The notes: generated by a model not told the origin, from the sequence alone. A DNA stretch of 64,000 nt from Larix kaempferi (GCA_027924585.1 BSBM01001666.1:943001-1007000); one strand, 5' to 3'; numbered from the stretch's first letter, positions 47,438-59,909 are shown. Numbers and translations are program-made.

Positions 47438-48779
47438 TTTTGGCAGCACACATAACTTCATTGACCCTCGGATCGCCAAACAGTCTGATTATTTTATCCA
47501 TCCTTGCTCCAACTTTGAAGTCATGGTTGTCAATGGGGGCACCTTACCTTGCAAGGGAAAGTGTCACAATGTGCATATCTCTCTAGAAGATTATAACCTG
47601 CGCTTTGACATGTTTGCCTTGTCTTTAGGCAGATGTGATGTGGTTTTGGGCGTTCAATGGTTATGCACACTTGGCCCCATCTTATGGGATTTTGCTGAAC
47701 TTTGGATGCAGTTTTCCGTCAATGGGACACAACACAAATTTACAGGCTTACAACCAGGGTCTCTCCACATCATCAATTCACATCGCCTGGAAAAGATCCT
47801 TAAGAGGAATTCACATGGTGTCATCGCTCAGCTCCATTCCATTCAGATGCACCCACCAACGGCCTCCACTACTTCCTTGGATAGATATGCGGGTGTCTTT
47901 GATCCACCAGTGGGCTTGCCACCTTCACGAGACCTTTCCGATAAGCATTTAGCCGCATCTACATCTCAACAAGACATGATGGCTATTTTGCATGCAGTAC
48001 AGAAGTGGCAGCCATCCCTATTGGGGAATTATTTCTGCATCAAGACTGATCTCCTGAGTTTGGAAAATTTCCTGGAACAACAGGTCTCCTCCCCAGCACA
48101 CCTAAAATGGGTTATCCAACTCATGGGTTATGACTATGTGATCACTTACTAGAAGGGTAAGGACAATATGGTGGCAGATGTTCCTTCTCGCACATTTGAT
48201 GACCCAGCTTCTCTTATAGCTATTTCTCTGATTGTTTCAAATTGGTTGCAATCTGTTCAACGGGGCTATCTCTTCTATGAACTCCATGCTTCTTCATCAG
48301 TAGGGCACTCTGGGTTCCTCCAAACGTATGACCAGGAACAATGTAACTTCTTTTGGCAGGGACTTAAAATGACAATTCAACAGATGGTGGTTGACTGTGA
48401 TACTTTCCAGGTCAACAAAGGTGAAACGACACTCCTTTCGGGACTGCTCAAAACCTTGCCCATCCCTACACAGATTTGGACAACTATTTCTATGGATTTC
48501 CTAGAAGTGCTCCAGTGGTACAGTACCACATATAAAAGGACACCATATGAAGTAGTCTCTGGACAGGAACCCCCTGTTCTTCTTCCATACACCTTCAACA
48601 TCTCCCTAGTTCAGGAAATTGACTCGATTCTTCGAAACTGTGATCAGATTCTTCTCATTTTGCAAAACAATCTTCACATGGCAAGAATTCGACTGAAACA
48701 ACAAGTCGATCAGCACCATTCTAAGCGCACTTTTCACGCAGTTGGTATGGTTCTTCTCCGTCTACATCCTTCCACGTAA
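47438..48779 (+). pseudogene. G1 protease, RNase H and truncated integrase; RT absent
   Basis: Protease is recognisable (ILIDFGSTHNFIDPR), but Ser of the DSG active site is replaced by Phe, and a TAG lies just before it. After LDRYAGVFDPPVGLPPSRD, where RT should start, the frame jumps to AILHAVQKWQPSLLGNYF, the RNase H end of a gypsy pol. The whole RT, about 300 residues, is missing. A TAG (48150-48152) interrupts VITY-KGKDN. The integrase zinc-binding part follows (VGHSGFLQ...DCDTF), then ISMDFLE jumps to LQWYSTTYKRTPYE, removing the catalytic core. The element could not replicate without help. Confidence 0.88.
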
Positions 48780-48902
48780 TCCTCCCTGAAACTCAAAATG
48801 TGTCAGTGGCCCGGCATGCAACCTAAGGATGCTACAGGGGAACCACTCCTTTAGATTCTGCATCAATTTCCACATCTCAAGATTTGAGGACAATTCTTTT
48901 TC

Positions 48903-48916
48903 TAAGGGGGAGGGGA
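48903..48916 (+). other. G1 polypurine tract
   Basis: taagggggagggga immediately before the 3' LTR TGTTAGG at 48917. Confidence 0.8.
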
Positions 48917-49292
48917 TGTTAGGAACCCATGTCTTTACTTTATTAGTGTATTTTTGTTGGACGCATATGCTTTGTAAGTCGTCCCGTAGTATTTGTTGAT
49001 CCCTAGTTTGTGTTATTGTTGTTTGGTGCATATGCTTTGTAAGTCGCCCATAGTATTGTTGATCCATAGTTTGTATTAGCCCATGGTTTTGACCCATAGT
49101 ATTGGCGCCTAGACTTAGTATATAAGTGTGTGTTGAGGCCTATGAAGGCACCATGAAGTTATTTGTATTGAGCTTTCTCAAAGGAGGTTGCCCCCTCGAA
49201 GTGGCCTGCGATCAATATAAAAGTGATTCTGAGTTCTGTTATTTCTGCTATTTGGTGCAGTTTCATTAATTAATTATTGCAAGTTCTCCATA
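48917..49292 (+). repeat. G1 3' LTR
   Basis: 376 bp; same length as the 5' LTR. It ends in ...TCCATA instead of TCCACA (one C to T change). TATA box TATATAAG at 49119-49126. Confidence 0.92.
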
Positions 49293-49297
49293 TTCTA

Positions 49298-51560
49298 GGA
49301 AATCCATAGAAATAGATGTCCACATCTGTGTAGGGATGGGAAAGGGTTCGAGTAGTCCCGAAAGGAGTGACGTTTCACCCTTGTTGACCTAGAAAGTATC
49401 ACAGTCAGCCACCATCTGTTGAATTTTCATTTTCAGTCCCTGCCAGAAGAAGTTACATTGTTCCCGGTCATACATTTTGAGGAACCCAGAGTGCCCTGCT
49501 GATGAAGAAGCATGGAGTTCATAGAAGAGATATCCTTGTTGAACAGATTGCAACCAATTTGGAACAAGCAGAGAAATAACTGTAAGAGAAACTGGGTCAT
49601 CAAAGGTGCGAGAAGGAGCATTTGCCACCATATTGTCCTTACCCTTCTTGTAAGTGATCGCATAGGCATAACCCATGAGTTGGATAACCCATTTCAGGTG
49701 TGCTGGGGAGGAGACCCATTGTTCCAGGAAATTTTTCAAACTCTGGAGATCAATCTTGATGCAGAAATAATTCCCTAATAGGTATGGCTGCCACTTCTGT
49801 ACTGCATGCAAAATAGCCATCATTTCCTGCTGAGATGTAGATGCGGCTAAATTTGTACCGGAAAGGTATCTTGAAGGAGACAAGCCCACTGGTTTAGCAA
49901 GGACACCTGCATATCTATCTAAGGAAGTAGAGGAGACCATTGATGGGTGAATCTGAATTGAATGGAGTTGAGCGATGACACCATGTGAATTCTTCTTAAG
50001 GATCTTTTCCAGGCGATGTGAACTGATGATGCGAAGAGACCCTTGTTGTAAGCCCTGAAATTTGTGTTGTTTCCCATTGACCGAAAACTGCATCCAAAGT
50101 TCAGCAAAATCCCATAAGATGGGGCCAAGTGTGTGTAACCATTGAACGCCCAAAACCACATCACATCCGCCTAGGGAAAAGGCAAACATGTCAGAGTGTA
50201 AGTTATAATCTTCCAAAGAGATACGCACATTGTGACACTTCCCCTTGCAAGGTAAGGTGCCCCCATTGGCAACCATGACTTCAAAGTTGGAGCAAGGATG
50301 GACAAAACAATCAGCATGTTTGGCGATCCGAGGGTCAATGAAGTTATGAGTGCTACCAGAATCAATGAGTATTGTAAGAGGAAGCTTCTTGAGGTAACCC
50401 CTGACCCGCATTGTTTGGGGGGTGGTGACGCCGGATAAAGCATGGAGAGATATCTCTCGTTGTTCATCCTGAGATGGGGGGTCAATAGGAGGCTCTTGAA
50501 TGTTGACCTAATCATCCATTGTATCTGGAGTTTCTTGACCAATTGTAGACGCAGGCGGAGAATCCATATCCAAGAGATAGAGAATATGTTGAACAAATCT
50601 ATGTCTACAAGTGAATTTTTCATCACAATTATAACAAAGCCCTTTTTCTCTGCGTGCCTGGATTTATGTTTCAAACAAATGCTTGATAGGAGTTGGTCGA
50701 GGAGCTGGTGGGATGGGAGGTCGTTGAGAACCCATATTTCGGAAGGGAACAAAAGTGGGTTTGGAGCGTTGTTGGGCTGCAATCTTGTCTTCTGCCAACT
50801 TAGCCAACCCTAGGACTTCCATCATTGTGTTGGGACAAAACATTTTAACCTCTTACCAGATTTCATCCTTAAGACCACTGATAAAAAAACTTCTATAGAA
50901 TTCATCAGACAATCCTTCTGTGTGATTGGCTAGTTTCTCAAATTCTGTCTAATACTCTCTCACAGTGCCACTTTGATGAAGTTTAGTGAGTGCTCCGGTG
51001 AAGTCATCAAAAGCACTAGGACCAAATCGTTGCAAAAGAAGTTGGCAAAAATATGTCCATTTTGGCTCGTCATGAGCCTTGATGTACCAACGATACCATT
51101 GAAGGGATTCCTGTTCCAAATGAAAGGATGCAAGTGGAAATTTTTGGACATCAAAAATATTATGCAGACTAAAATATTGTTATCACGATAGATCCATCCA
51201 GTTGGATCAGTACCATTAAAGCAAGGAAATTCAAGCTTCGGACCACGAAAATTGCTAGAAGAAGAGAACCCATCGGCTGCCGAAGATTCGTGCTGTCAGT
51301 TATTGTTCATGGCTAAATGTTGAATATGGAGGCTGAAAAATTTCTCATCTAGATCTTGGAGTTTGGTTTGGATGGCTGCAAGTGCTTCCTCCATGGTTGT
51401 GCTTCTACACGGGTGACAACCATAACCAAGAGTTTGTTTTTTTTTTTGGGGGGGAATGGATAGAAAAAACACAAACAAAAGTTTATTTAGTAAAGGGAAA
51501 TTTGGATATGGGAAAACCTCGTAGGGGTAATTGGGGTTTGAATAAGTTTTGGACACTTTC
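49298..51560 (-). pseudogene. G2 gag, protease and RNase H; RT absent
   Basis: The minus strand encodes MEEALAAIQTKLQDLDEK near 51397, then a gag broken by several stops and frameshifts. From 50411 a clean frame gives protease with the intact active site (ILIDSGSTHNFIDPR) and then LDRYAGVLAKPVGLSPSRY joined directly to AILHAVQKWQPYLLGNYF of RNase H and KKGKDNMVANAPSR. The RT deletion has the same joint as in G1. The integrase zinc-binding region follows (AGHSGFLKMYDREQC) up to ISMDFLE, where the G1 insertion interrupts it. Confidence 0.88.
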
Positions 51561-52450
51561 TGATGGACAGGGAAGCAAAAAATGTGGATTTCAGAAGCGG
51601 AGTGAAAGAATGAGAAAATTTGGCAGAGAGGGACAAAGAAGCAGAATTAGGAAAGGAACGCGGTGGGAAAATTTGAAGGTGATAGGGTGAAATTCGAAGA
51701 AGTTATGGAAAACCCTAAAAATAGACAAATGTGGGATTTCTGGCCTTAGGAAGTGGAATTTGGGATAGGGTCCTCAGGAATGAAATATGCAAGAATGGGA
51801 TTACCGGGGTGTCAGGGAAGTTTCAAGAGAAACAGAGTGAAAACAAGGGAGATATGGCCAAAAAAAAAATTCAGGAAGGGGATCTAAAATAGATAGATCT
51901 GCAACGACGCAGAAGTGATCGGAACAGATGGATCTGAAATGGCGCCGACTGGATCGAAAACAGCTGGATATGAAATAGATCTGAAACGGCTAGATCTGGA
52001 ACAGCTTTCAAAATGGATCTGAAACATCGCAATAGTGATTGACAATAGTTCAGCTGAAAATAGATATGGACCCTAGGTATATGCGGCTTCCTGACAGTTC
52101 ATGGGTTTCACTCGGCCACCAATGTTGTCTGACGGCTTGCGTATTGGGGCAGTACCCCTCACTCCACGGCTCAGGTAAACGGATAACCACTTTGCCACAA
52201 ACGACAGCTCTTGGTTTACCTCACGGGTGGGAACTAGTCAATCAGGTAGGGGTCATTGCCCTTTTCGCTAGCAGGTCCTCTCAATGGGCCATCTACTTTT
52301 GGGTTCATGTGGTACTCCTCGCAATGAGTTTTAGGGGTTATGCCCAAGTACTTCCCACAGTTAAGCGAATAGGTATTATTCCTAGATTTGAAGCTGCAAC
52401 AGATGCGAAAAAAAAATTGGCAGAAATTTCACCCAGGGAGCCCAAGAAAG

Positions 52451-52463
52451 TGCTCTAATACCA
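52451..52463 (-). other. G2 primer binding site
   Basis: Minus strand TGGTATTAGAGCA, a one-base variant of the tRNA-Met complement, two bases from the LTR at 52466. Confidence 0.8.
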
Positions 52464-52465
52464 GA

Positions 52466-52858
52466 TGTGAAAAACCTGCAATAATTAATTAATGAAAACA
52501 CACGAAATAGCAGAAATAACAGAACTCATAATCACTTTTATATTGATTGCAGGCCACTTCGAGGGGGCAACCTCCTTTGGAGCAAGCTCAATACAATTAA
52601 CTTCATGGTACCTTCATTGGTCTCAACACCAACTTATATACTAAGTTTAGGCGCCAATACCATGTGTCAATACAAACCATGGGCCAATACAAAATATGGA
52701 TCAACAATTACTACGGGACGACTTACAAAGCATATGTGTCCAACAACAATAATACAAACTATGGATCAATAAATACTACGGGATGACTTATAAAGCATAT
52801 GCATCCAACAACAATATACTAACAAAGTAAATAGAAGGGTTGACATGGGTTCCTAACA
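52466..52858 (-). repeat. G2 5' LTR
   Basis: 393 bp; minus strand TGTTAGGAACCC...TCACA. Followed by the right target duplication ATCTC (52859-52863). Confidence 0.9.
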
Positions 52859-53992
52859 ATCTCTTGGACGGTTTCTTTACCAAATCAAAGAAATTTTTAC
52901 ACAGATTTACTTTATAGTTATAAGACTGATGGAGTTGCGTTGGCCTTGTGTATCGATTTCTCTATCAATAATATAACATTAATGGTTGCGATCATGTATA
53001 TTTTTACATAGGTTCTGTAGGGTAGCGTTGGCCTTTTGAATTTTACAGAGATGGCGTGATCCCCGTAATGAGAACTCATGTGGATAAGAAAATAGTGAAT
53101 AGCAATCTTGTGGGGATTGATCCCAGATTTTGAGATCTTCGTTGTTTTCCTCCTTTGAGCCGTGTTTTAAAATTATAGATAAGTGATTATGAAAACTAAG
53201 GGTCGCCAAATAAGACCCTGTATATGTGCATCAATGGGGCGTTAATCCCCATCTATTGTTGTCCCACGAACTCTTCCATCGAATTATACCATCTTTAAAC
53301 TCTGTACTTTCAGATTGCATGCCTCTTTCCTCTAACTGGAAACCAGTTTATCTCGAACTTCCCCTTGGAGTATTTTGTATTTTTTCTTGTTAGATCTAAT
53401 ATCGTTATACCCAGGTATTGGTTAACTATGTACTAATGCTATGTACATACCAGTGTTTCCATACTTAAAAGCTCTTATAAACAGTTGCTATCGCTAGCCG
53501 TAGTGGTTGTTAACCCTGTGGACAGCCATCCCATGCTTAAATCACAGTTCTACATGTTTCTATTCCACGTTGGAAAACCCTACCCACACTGCTTCCTTTC
53601 CGTCAAAAGAAGAGACTGCAGTGGACAATCGAACTCACCAATCAAGTGCCCTACTGTCTGTAGTTGTAGTAGATATACTTAAAGCTAGGCTACTTCACCT
53701 TACTTACCGTATTCCAAGTCTATCCCCAATTGGGGTGTATCGAACTACAGTTAACACGTCCTGTAACTCTGTAACTAAGGCATGTGGCCAGCGCGTTTTG
53801 ACTGCGAGTGGTAGTAGTGTGCCGTGTGATAACAGCTCATCATTTTATTTTTTTTAGTTATAGTTGTATTTATATTCACCTAACTTTTAATTTTAGCTTG
53901 AGTTTATAAAGGTGAATATATATTTGTAATTTATGTAATTCTGGTTTAAAGCTATAAAAATATAGGTGTAGTTCATTATAACTGAAATGAGG

Positions 53993-54027
<35 letters not shown>

Positions 54028-54858
54028 TATATATTAATTTCAAACTAATCCAATTACTATATGTTACTATATATACTAACATATAGTAATTTCAAAGCAT
54101 TGGATTAGTTTGAAATTACTATCTATATATATATATATATATATTACAAAAGATTGGATTAGTTTGAAATTACTATATTTTAGTTTATATATATATGAGT
54201 TTTATGTATTGTTTAAAAGGATATTTATATATATAAGTGATATATATACGTTTGAATGGGATTTTTGAATCTTAGTTAGATGTAAATAAAATGTTTTTTA
54301 AATATAAATCGTGCATGAAAGACTTATCAATTCCATCATGATTAAGCGTTAATAGCATAGAGTTAGAACTTGAGTTCTGACCATTAATGCGTGTTATAAG
54401 GAATAACACGTGTCTTCTTTATTAAAGAAAATAGGTATTGATCCATTACATGTTTAGACCTTAATATGTATATTTTATTATTTGGAGAAAGAAGTAATTG
54501 ATACATTTTTATAGGAGTAAGATTATGAGCTCAAACGGATATGGGAGTGCCATATAAAATACAACCTATTAAAGGACTTCCTGTAAAAGATGGGGAAACC
54601 TAGATCCTATGACGTTCCTTACTAAGGAGGTGACATTTAGAATTATTCTAACGAACTTATTATGTAGTAAAAAGGACACATTAAGTAAGCCTTATTAAGA
54701 TGCATAAAATATTATGCATGGGTTTATACTCCGATTGAGATAGAAGCAACTGGTTATATATCTAGGATTGTCAATAACTAGTATCATGAAAGGTATATCC
54801 AATGACATTGTCAATAACTAGTATCATGGTCAATAGTGTAATTTTTAGGGACATTACA
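52859..54858 (+). repeat. LARD LTR B, right part
   Basis: Resumes LTR B after G2 and matches LTR A from 30033 onward, ending at CATTACA 54858. It lacks about 160 bp present in LTR A near 31985-32150, replaced by a short duplication of caataactagtatcatg. At 54036-54117 it carries an inverted duplication not present in LTR A. Confidence 0.85.
54036..54117. repeat. Inverted duplication within LTR B
   Basis: Left arm 54036-54065 (aatttcaaactaatcc...) pairs with 54077-54117 (...ggattagtttgaaatt); the right arm has about 10 extra bases. AT dinucleotide tracts flank it on both sides. Confidence 0.75.
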
Positions 54859-56182
54859 ATGACAACAACCAGAATATTATATTATACTTGTCTATTACAA
54901 CAAAATCTATTGAAGCAATATTAGTACAGTATAAGAATATATTCAAAGAATTCCACACATATAATTCCAATTTTTTTTTAACCTAAGTAGAGTTTGGATT
55001 GCGTAGAGAATCCACACTCAGTAGATAAAGAAATGGATGTTGAAAGTAGACAGGAAAAAGCTCGTTTCATACATTGTAAAAATGACAAAAAAAATTGTCA
55101 CATATATCATGAGTATTACATAATTGTTGGAGTGTCTCTTAGGTTCTAATATCTATAATTTAACAAAATATTAGAATTATACATATGATGGTTTAACCTA
55201 CTCAAATTCAGTGAATGTTTGATTAATTCAAATTAATTGAAAGTTTTAACATAACTAATAGCCATTTGTTGAAATAAATAAAACATTGGAATTATGACTC
55301 CAGGATGTTGCAAGTCCAATGTTATTGGAAATACATCAAATTACAACATTTATTTGGGAATAAGAAATAAAAGTGTAAATTGTAATAGTTTCGGAATAAA
55401 TTTTGACATGATAAACAATGTTTTTCTATTAATGTCATAAAAAGTGTTGGATTTTGGACCCAAATGTGGTAATACAAAGCAATAAAATGGTTTCCTTTAA
55501 TTATTCTACAATTAACGTAGAAATAAATACCTTTCATGTAGCATGGAGAAGGTTCATTTAGATACCCTTGTCCATGATACTTGTATTATTTCCCATTGAT
55601 CCATTTTAATACATCCTAACCAACATTTACATCCAACAAAACATCTAGTGAGAAAGAATTGCCCACAAAGTTGAGATACGAGTAGGGACTCCAAGATAAA
55701 TTCATAATGGAGGATTTCAATGAAGGTAGGGATATAACAACCTATGAGTCTAACAAGATAAAAGTACATGATTATACAATGCATATATCATTGCAAGTTT
55801 TGATCATGTGTAGTAGCAAAAAATGTCAAATATACCAGGTAAATGATTAGGAGAAAAAACTTTTTAGTGGGAAACATTTCCACTTAGGAGTTGAAGGAAA
55901 AGATGTCAAATGCAAGATGAGGTATACAATTTTATCTCTCATTATAAGAAGAGGAATACCATCATAAAGTACAAGAAATGAAATCACAAAAATTGTATCA
56001 CTCACAATTTCAAAGTTAACAACCAATGTCAAGCTCATCCTCAAGTTGACTTTGTGAATACATCATGCAATGCCATTTTCTACTAGTTTTGACTCATACC
56101 ATACCCATCATTGCATAAAAAATCACTTATTATTTAATATCCAAATGACAAAAAATAAGAAAATATAAGAACTCAATGAAAA

Positions 56183-56392
56183 CTTGGTTATAAAGTATTT
56201 GAGGGTCAAACTCATTAGTTAGCTCATGATGTGACATTTATATTACTACATTGAGTTTCGCTTGGATTTGAGAGTTTTATATTCCTCTTGGTTATATAGT
56301 ATTTGAGGGCCAACCTCATTAATTAGCTCATGATGTGACATTTGTATTATTACATTAAGTTTCACTTGGATTTGAGAATGTTTTATATTCCT
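56183..56392. repeat. Tandem duplication of 104 bp
   Basis: Two units start at 56183 and 56287 (cttggttata-agtatttgagg) and share agctcatgatgtgacattt and cttggatttgaga with several substitutions. Confidence 0.8.
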
Positions 56393-58006
56393 CTAGTTAT
56401 AAGGTCAACCATGAGAAAGTGTAAAAGTGTGAGTACATATGACCTATCCCTTCCCCCTCCCCCTCACATAACTCTTAATTTCCCATACCCAATTTAATTA
56501 TAAAACAATGTATGTACATATCATAAAACAAAATTAAAATAATAACATAATAAACTAATAAATATAACATAAAAGATCCTAATAAATGTAACCTAAAAGA
56601 TTGTCAATTATACAAATTATATGTTAATACATTTCAATCATAATTCTAGCGTCTACTACATTATTTCCTCCCATGACTTTTAGTTTCAAAACATGCATAA
56701 GAGTGATATTTTCATCTTCATATTGCTGTTATTGTCTCGATGGGTGTTCATGTTGAGAATGCAAAACATGCTGAATAGGACCCACATCTAGAAGAAAAAA
56801 ACATTTATAATTCACTTCGTTGATATTATATAAAAGCATAAAATATAATTTATTATTATGAACATCCATGAATTTTGTTGTGAATAGTACATGTTTTAAT
56901 AGACACGATAATAGGGTTAACCTTTCATTAATCACTACCAACAACCTTAGCAACAAGTTCATCATCCATGAAAACGATTCATGTGTCTACAACAACATGT
57001 ATTGGTTCATCATACCTTCGTTGTCCGTCGTTCGAAGGTATGTAAACCAATTTCCCATAATCTTTGTTTATTTTGCTTCTTTAGATCTCATAAAACATGC
57101 ACAAAATCATAGTTTCTACATTAGTCAAACTCTGCTTAATTTTCATGATAGATGAAGTATTGTTTGGATTGATTTCTGTAATGAATACACTCTCAGTTTG
57201 AATAGCAGATAAACTCAGAACATTGTCACAATCGTTAAACTTTAGCTTGCCTTAGTTCTAGTTTGATGTCATAAATAGATTCTGATCTAGGTTGGTTTGC
57301 ACAATAGATAATATTTTCTTTGAAATTGGTTTTCATAGTAAGCAAATTTTCATAGTAGTTTAAATATTCATGCTTTGATAAGTTAGCGTTGCTTTAATAG
57401 TTGAAGCCCATATTCATTGTTGTTGCTATCAATATTATGTTTTTCACATTTGCTGAAATAGTTTACCAAAATAGAGATCAACTGATCAGAGTTTAAAACT
57501 AATCACTTTACTTAAGTACAAAGATACTCCATTTTGAGGGAGCAAAATACTGTACTCAAGCCATTTATGAAGTTAAAGCTCTCAGTGGAAATCTGCCTTA
57601 GATATTTTTGTTAGTTTTAATCTCCAGAAATTAGAAGTGTTATTCAAATAGTTTGATTTACATAAAACTTAGAATATAATTCGAGCATTTGCGTGTTGTA
57701 TCAATTTGCTTCAAAAGTCTCTTAGTCTAGTGTTTGACACACTGCATCTTAACATATATATAAGGTATTAGACTTATTTTTATTGGCGGTACAAGACATT
57801 ATTTTTTTTTTAAATCCTAATCTTGTTTCTTTCTATTTTTCTGTATATTACAAGTAGGAAATGTAGTATGTATAAATGTATTAAATAGTAAGATATGTAG
57901 TATGTATAAATATATTATATACATTTTTTTTTTCTCTATTTGCATTAATACCAGAACATAATCAAAGTTATTTGTTTCTGGTTAAAACAAAATAAACCAT
58001 AATTAG

Positions 58007-58184
58007 ACCATAATGCTTTTAGTTTATAACAGAGAATGACCAGTCATATTGATTGTTTTTAATTAGACATAACTAATCATTAAATAAATAACTAAACCAT
58101 AATGCTTTCAGTTTATAACTGAGAATGACCAATCATTTATTGGTTTTTAACGAGACATAACTAATCATTAAATAAAATAACAAC
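58007..58184. repeat. Tandem duplication of 89 bp
   Basis: Units start at 58007 and 58096 (accataatgctttNagtttat) and share gagaatgacca and gacataactaatcattaaat. Confidence 0.8.
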
Positions 58185-58440
58185 AGTAAAAAAAATAATC
58201 TACTTATTTGGAATGCGAGGCTTGCTTCCCACCCACTGAGAAGGAAGGACAACAATAAATTTGAACCCATTGTTGAGCTTTGGTCCTCTCTTAGTTACAA
58301 GACTTAATATCACTTAAAAGGTTGTCTTATGTACAATGCTTTGGACACTAGTTGGTCTTGATGGATTGGTCCTGAAATCTTGGCTTGGTATTAATATACA
58401 TGTATTGAACATGTAATAATATTAAATAATTTAATTTGTA

Positions 58441-58612
58441 TATGTAATAATATAATAATTTGTTTTATTAGTAGTAAAAGTTAATATTTAATTTATATAT
58501 GTAATAACATAATAAATTGTTTTATTAGTAGTGAAAGTTAATATTTAATTTATATATGTAATAACATAATAATTTGTTTTATTAGTAATAAAAGTTTATT
58601 AATTTTATATAT
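58441..58612. repeat. 57-bp tandem repeat, three units
   Basis: Units start at about 58441, 58499 and 58555 (tatgtaataacataataa followed by ttgttttattagtag). Confidence 0.8.
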
Positions 58613-59671
58613 ATAACATGATCAAACATGACCATCTCCATTTTCTATTAAATTTGCCTATAAAATTAAGGTGATTCTATGTAAAAGACAATTTTATATC
58701 TGAAATAATAATCTATTCTAGTTCCTTATGAATTGTTTTCATTCATATGGCACTTCTCAAAATGAACTTCTCTTGAAAAATACCTTGTAAGAAAAGGGCC
58801 TCTCCATAAGTGACTACACCTTTGTATTCTCCTTACAACCAACCTATGATACTAAAAAATCATAGCTAGACTCCCTACCTCAAATGTTTCCAAGATCAAC
58901 TTATGTGCCCCCTCGTCATCATTCCAAACACCATATCTCTTGTTTGCAGCCTTGACACCCTCCTCCAATGTTTGCATCAACTACCATTCACCTTCCTTCT
59001 ATTTGAGTTCCTTTTGGAACTTTCTAATGGGCCAAAGACATGGTTGGGTTGTATCCACTAGATCTAGGGGAAATTTACCTTACACAACTCAGTTATTGGA
59101 AGATGAATATTATGATGGTGTTTCTAGTGTTTAGTTTAGAGAAGTATGTCAAAATCATTTCATGAAAATGATCATGTTTACCTAAAGGTAAAACTGGAAG
59201 AAGAAAAAAAATAGCTTGGGCCATTTTCCGGTCAACAAATAATTGGGAAACTAATATAATGTTGCCTTCGACAAGATCTACTCATACCCTTGAATATGTA
59301 ATGCCCATGGTTGGTGCATTGCAACACAGTTGTAGTTCATGTATGACATTGACAATGTATGGATTTGACAAATCTGGGGCCGTTTCCTCACCATCCACTC
59401 CTCTAGATGATATAGATCACTTTTTGGAAGATGCATCCTTGGATGATGATGTGGAGTCATTTTTTTCTCATGATGATACATATGCCAGTGATACAATAGG
59501 TCGATGTATAGATGTTAGCAAATGGTTTTCATTTTCGAAGTTTAGCTACATTTGGGCCAACACTAGTAAAGTTTCATGTTGACACTTTTCCCTTGATGGA
59601 GAATTATTGATGAGTGCTAGACATGAGAAGAAGGTAGTGTTGTGAAACTCAAACATTCTCAAAGTTAAAGG

Positions 59672-59909
59672 TTCCCTTAAACAACATTTATTTTTTATCA
59701 TTGATGTGTGATTCAGTCCTAATTCAATGTGCCTAACTACATCCCCAGGGTGGGGGTGTGGGGACATAATAAAGAAAACTTATATTAAGTTTCCCTTAAA
59801 CAACATTTATTTTTTATCATTGATGTGTGATTCAGTCCTAATTCAATGTGCCTAACTACATCCCCGGGGTGGGGGTGTGGGGACATAATAAAGAAAACTT
59901 ATATTAAGT
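59672..59909. repeat. Perfect-like 119-bp tandem duplication inside the pseudogene
   Basis: Units 59672-59790 and 59791-59909 differ at one noted base (ccccaggg against ccccgggg). It interrupts the LEUNIG-like coding remnant and must be recent. Confidence 0.9.

Larger units (their letters stand above)
38441..49292 (+). mobile_element. G1: gypsy derivative without RT, plus strand, nested in G2
   Basis: Flanked by a perfect 5-bp duplication TTCTA (38436-38440 and 49293-49297). LTRs of 376 bp each (38441-38816, 48917-49292), a Met-type primer site, a leader split by Copia-3, gag, protease, RNase H and a truncated integrase. Without Copia-3 the element is about 4.3 kb. It belongs to the same family as its host G2 but in opposite orientation. 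Confidence 0.92.
37634..52858 (-). mobile_element. G2: gypsy derivative without RT, minus strand
   Basis: LTR retrotransposon flanked by a perfect 5-bp duplication ATCTC (37629-37633 and 52859-52863). The 5' LTR is at 52466-52858 and the 3' LTR at 37634-38025. Its interior encodes gag-like protein, protease, and joined RNase H and truncated integrase pieces, with no reverse transcriptase. The G1 element is inserted in its integrase remnant at 38441-49292. Confidence 0.9.
26497..54858 (+). mobile_element. Long-LTR noncoding retrotransposon (LARD-like), host of the nest
   Basis: Two copies of a sequence of about 4.2 kb, each beginning TGTAATA and ending GGGACATTACA, are preceded by a polypurine tract; the first is followed by a tRNA-Met primer site. 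They are separated by 3.4 kb of internal DNA without coding capacity. A further 1.46 kb of the same internal 3' region (26497-27953) precedes LTR A, so the layout is internal-LTR-internal-LTR, as left by recombination between tandem copies, with the outer left LTR lost. LTR B is split by the G2 insertion. Length, the TGTAAT terminus and absence of genes fit a large retrotransposon derivative mobilised by another gypsy element. Confidence 0.8.
54859..59179. other. AT-rich region without recognisable genes
   Basis: No open frame here has a recognisable motif. Small tandem duplications are listed separately. The DNA immediately after LTR B shows no copy of the flank to the left of the LARD, consistent with loss of the left LTR. 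Confidence 0.5.
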
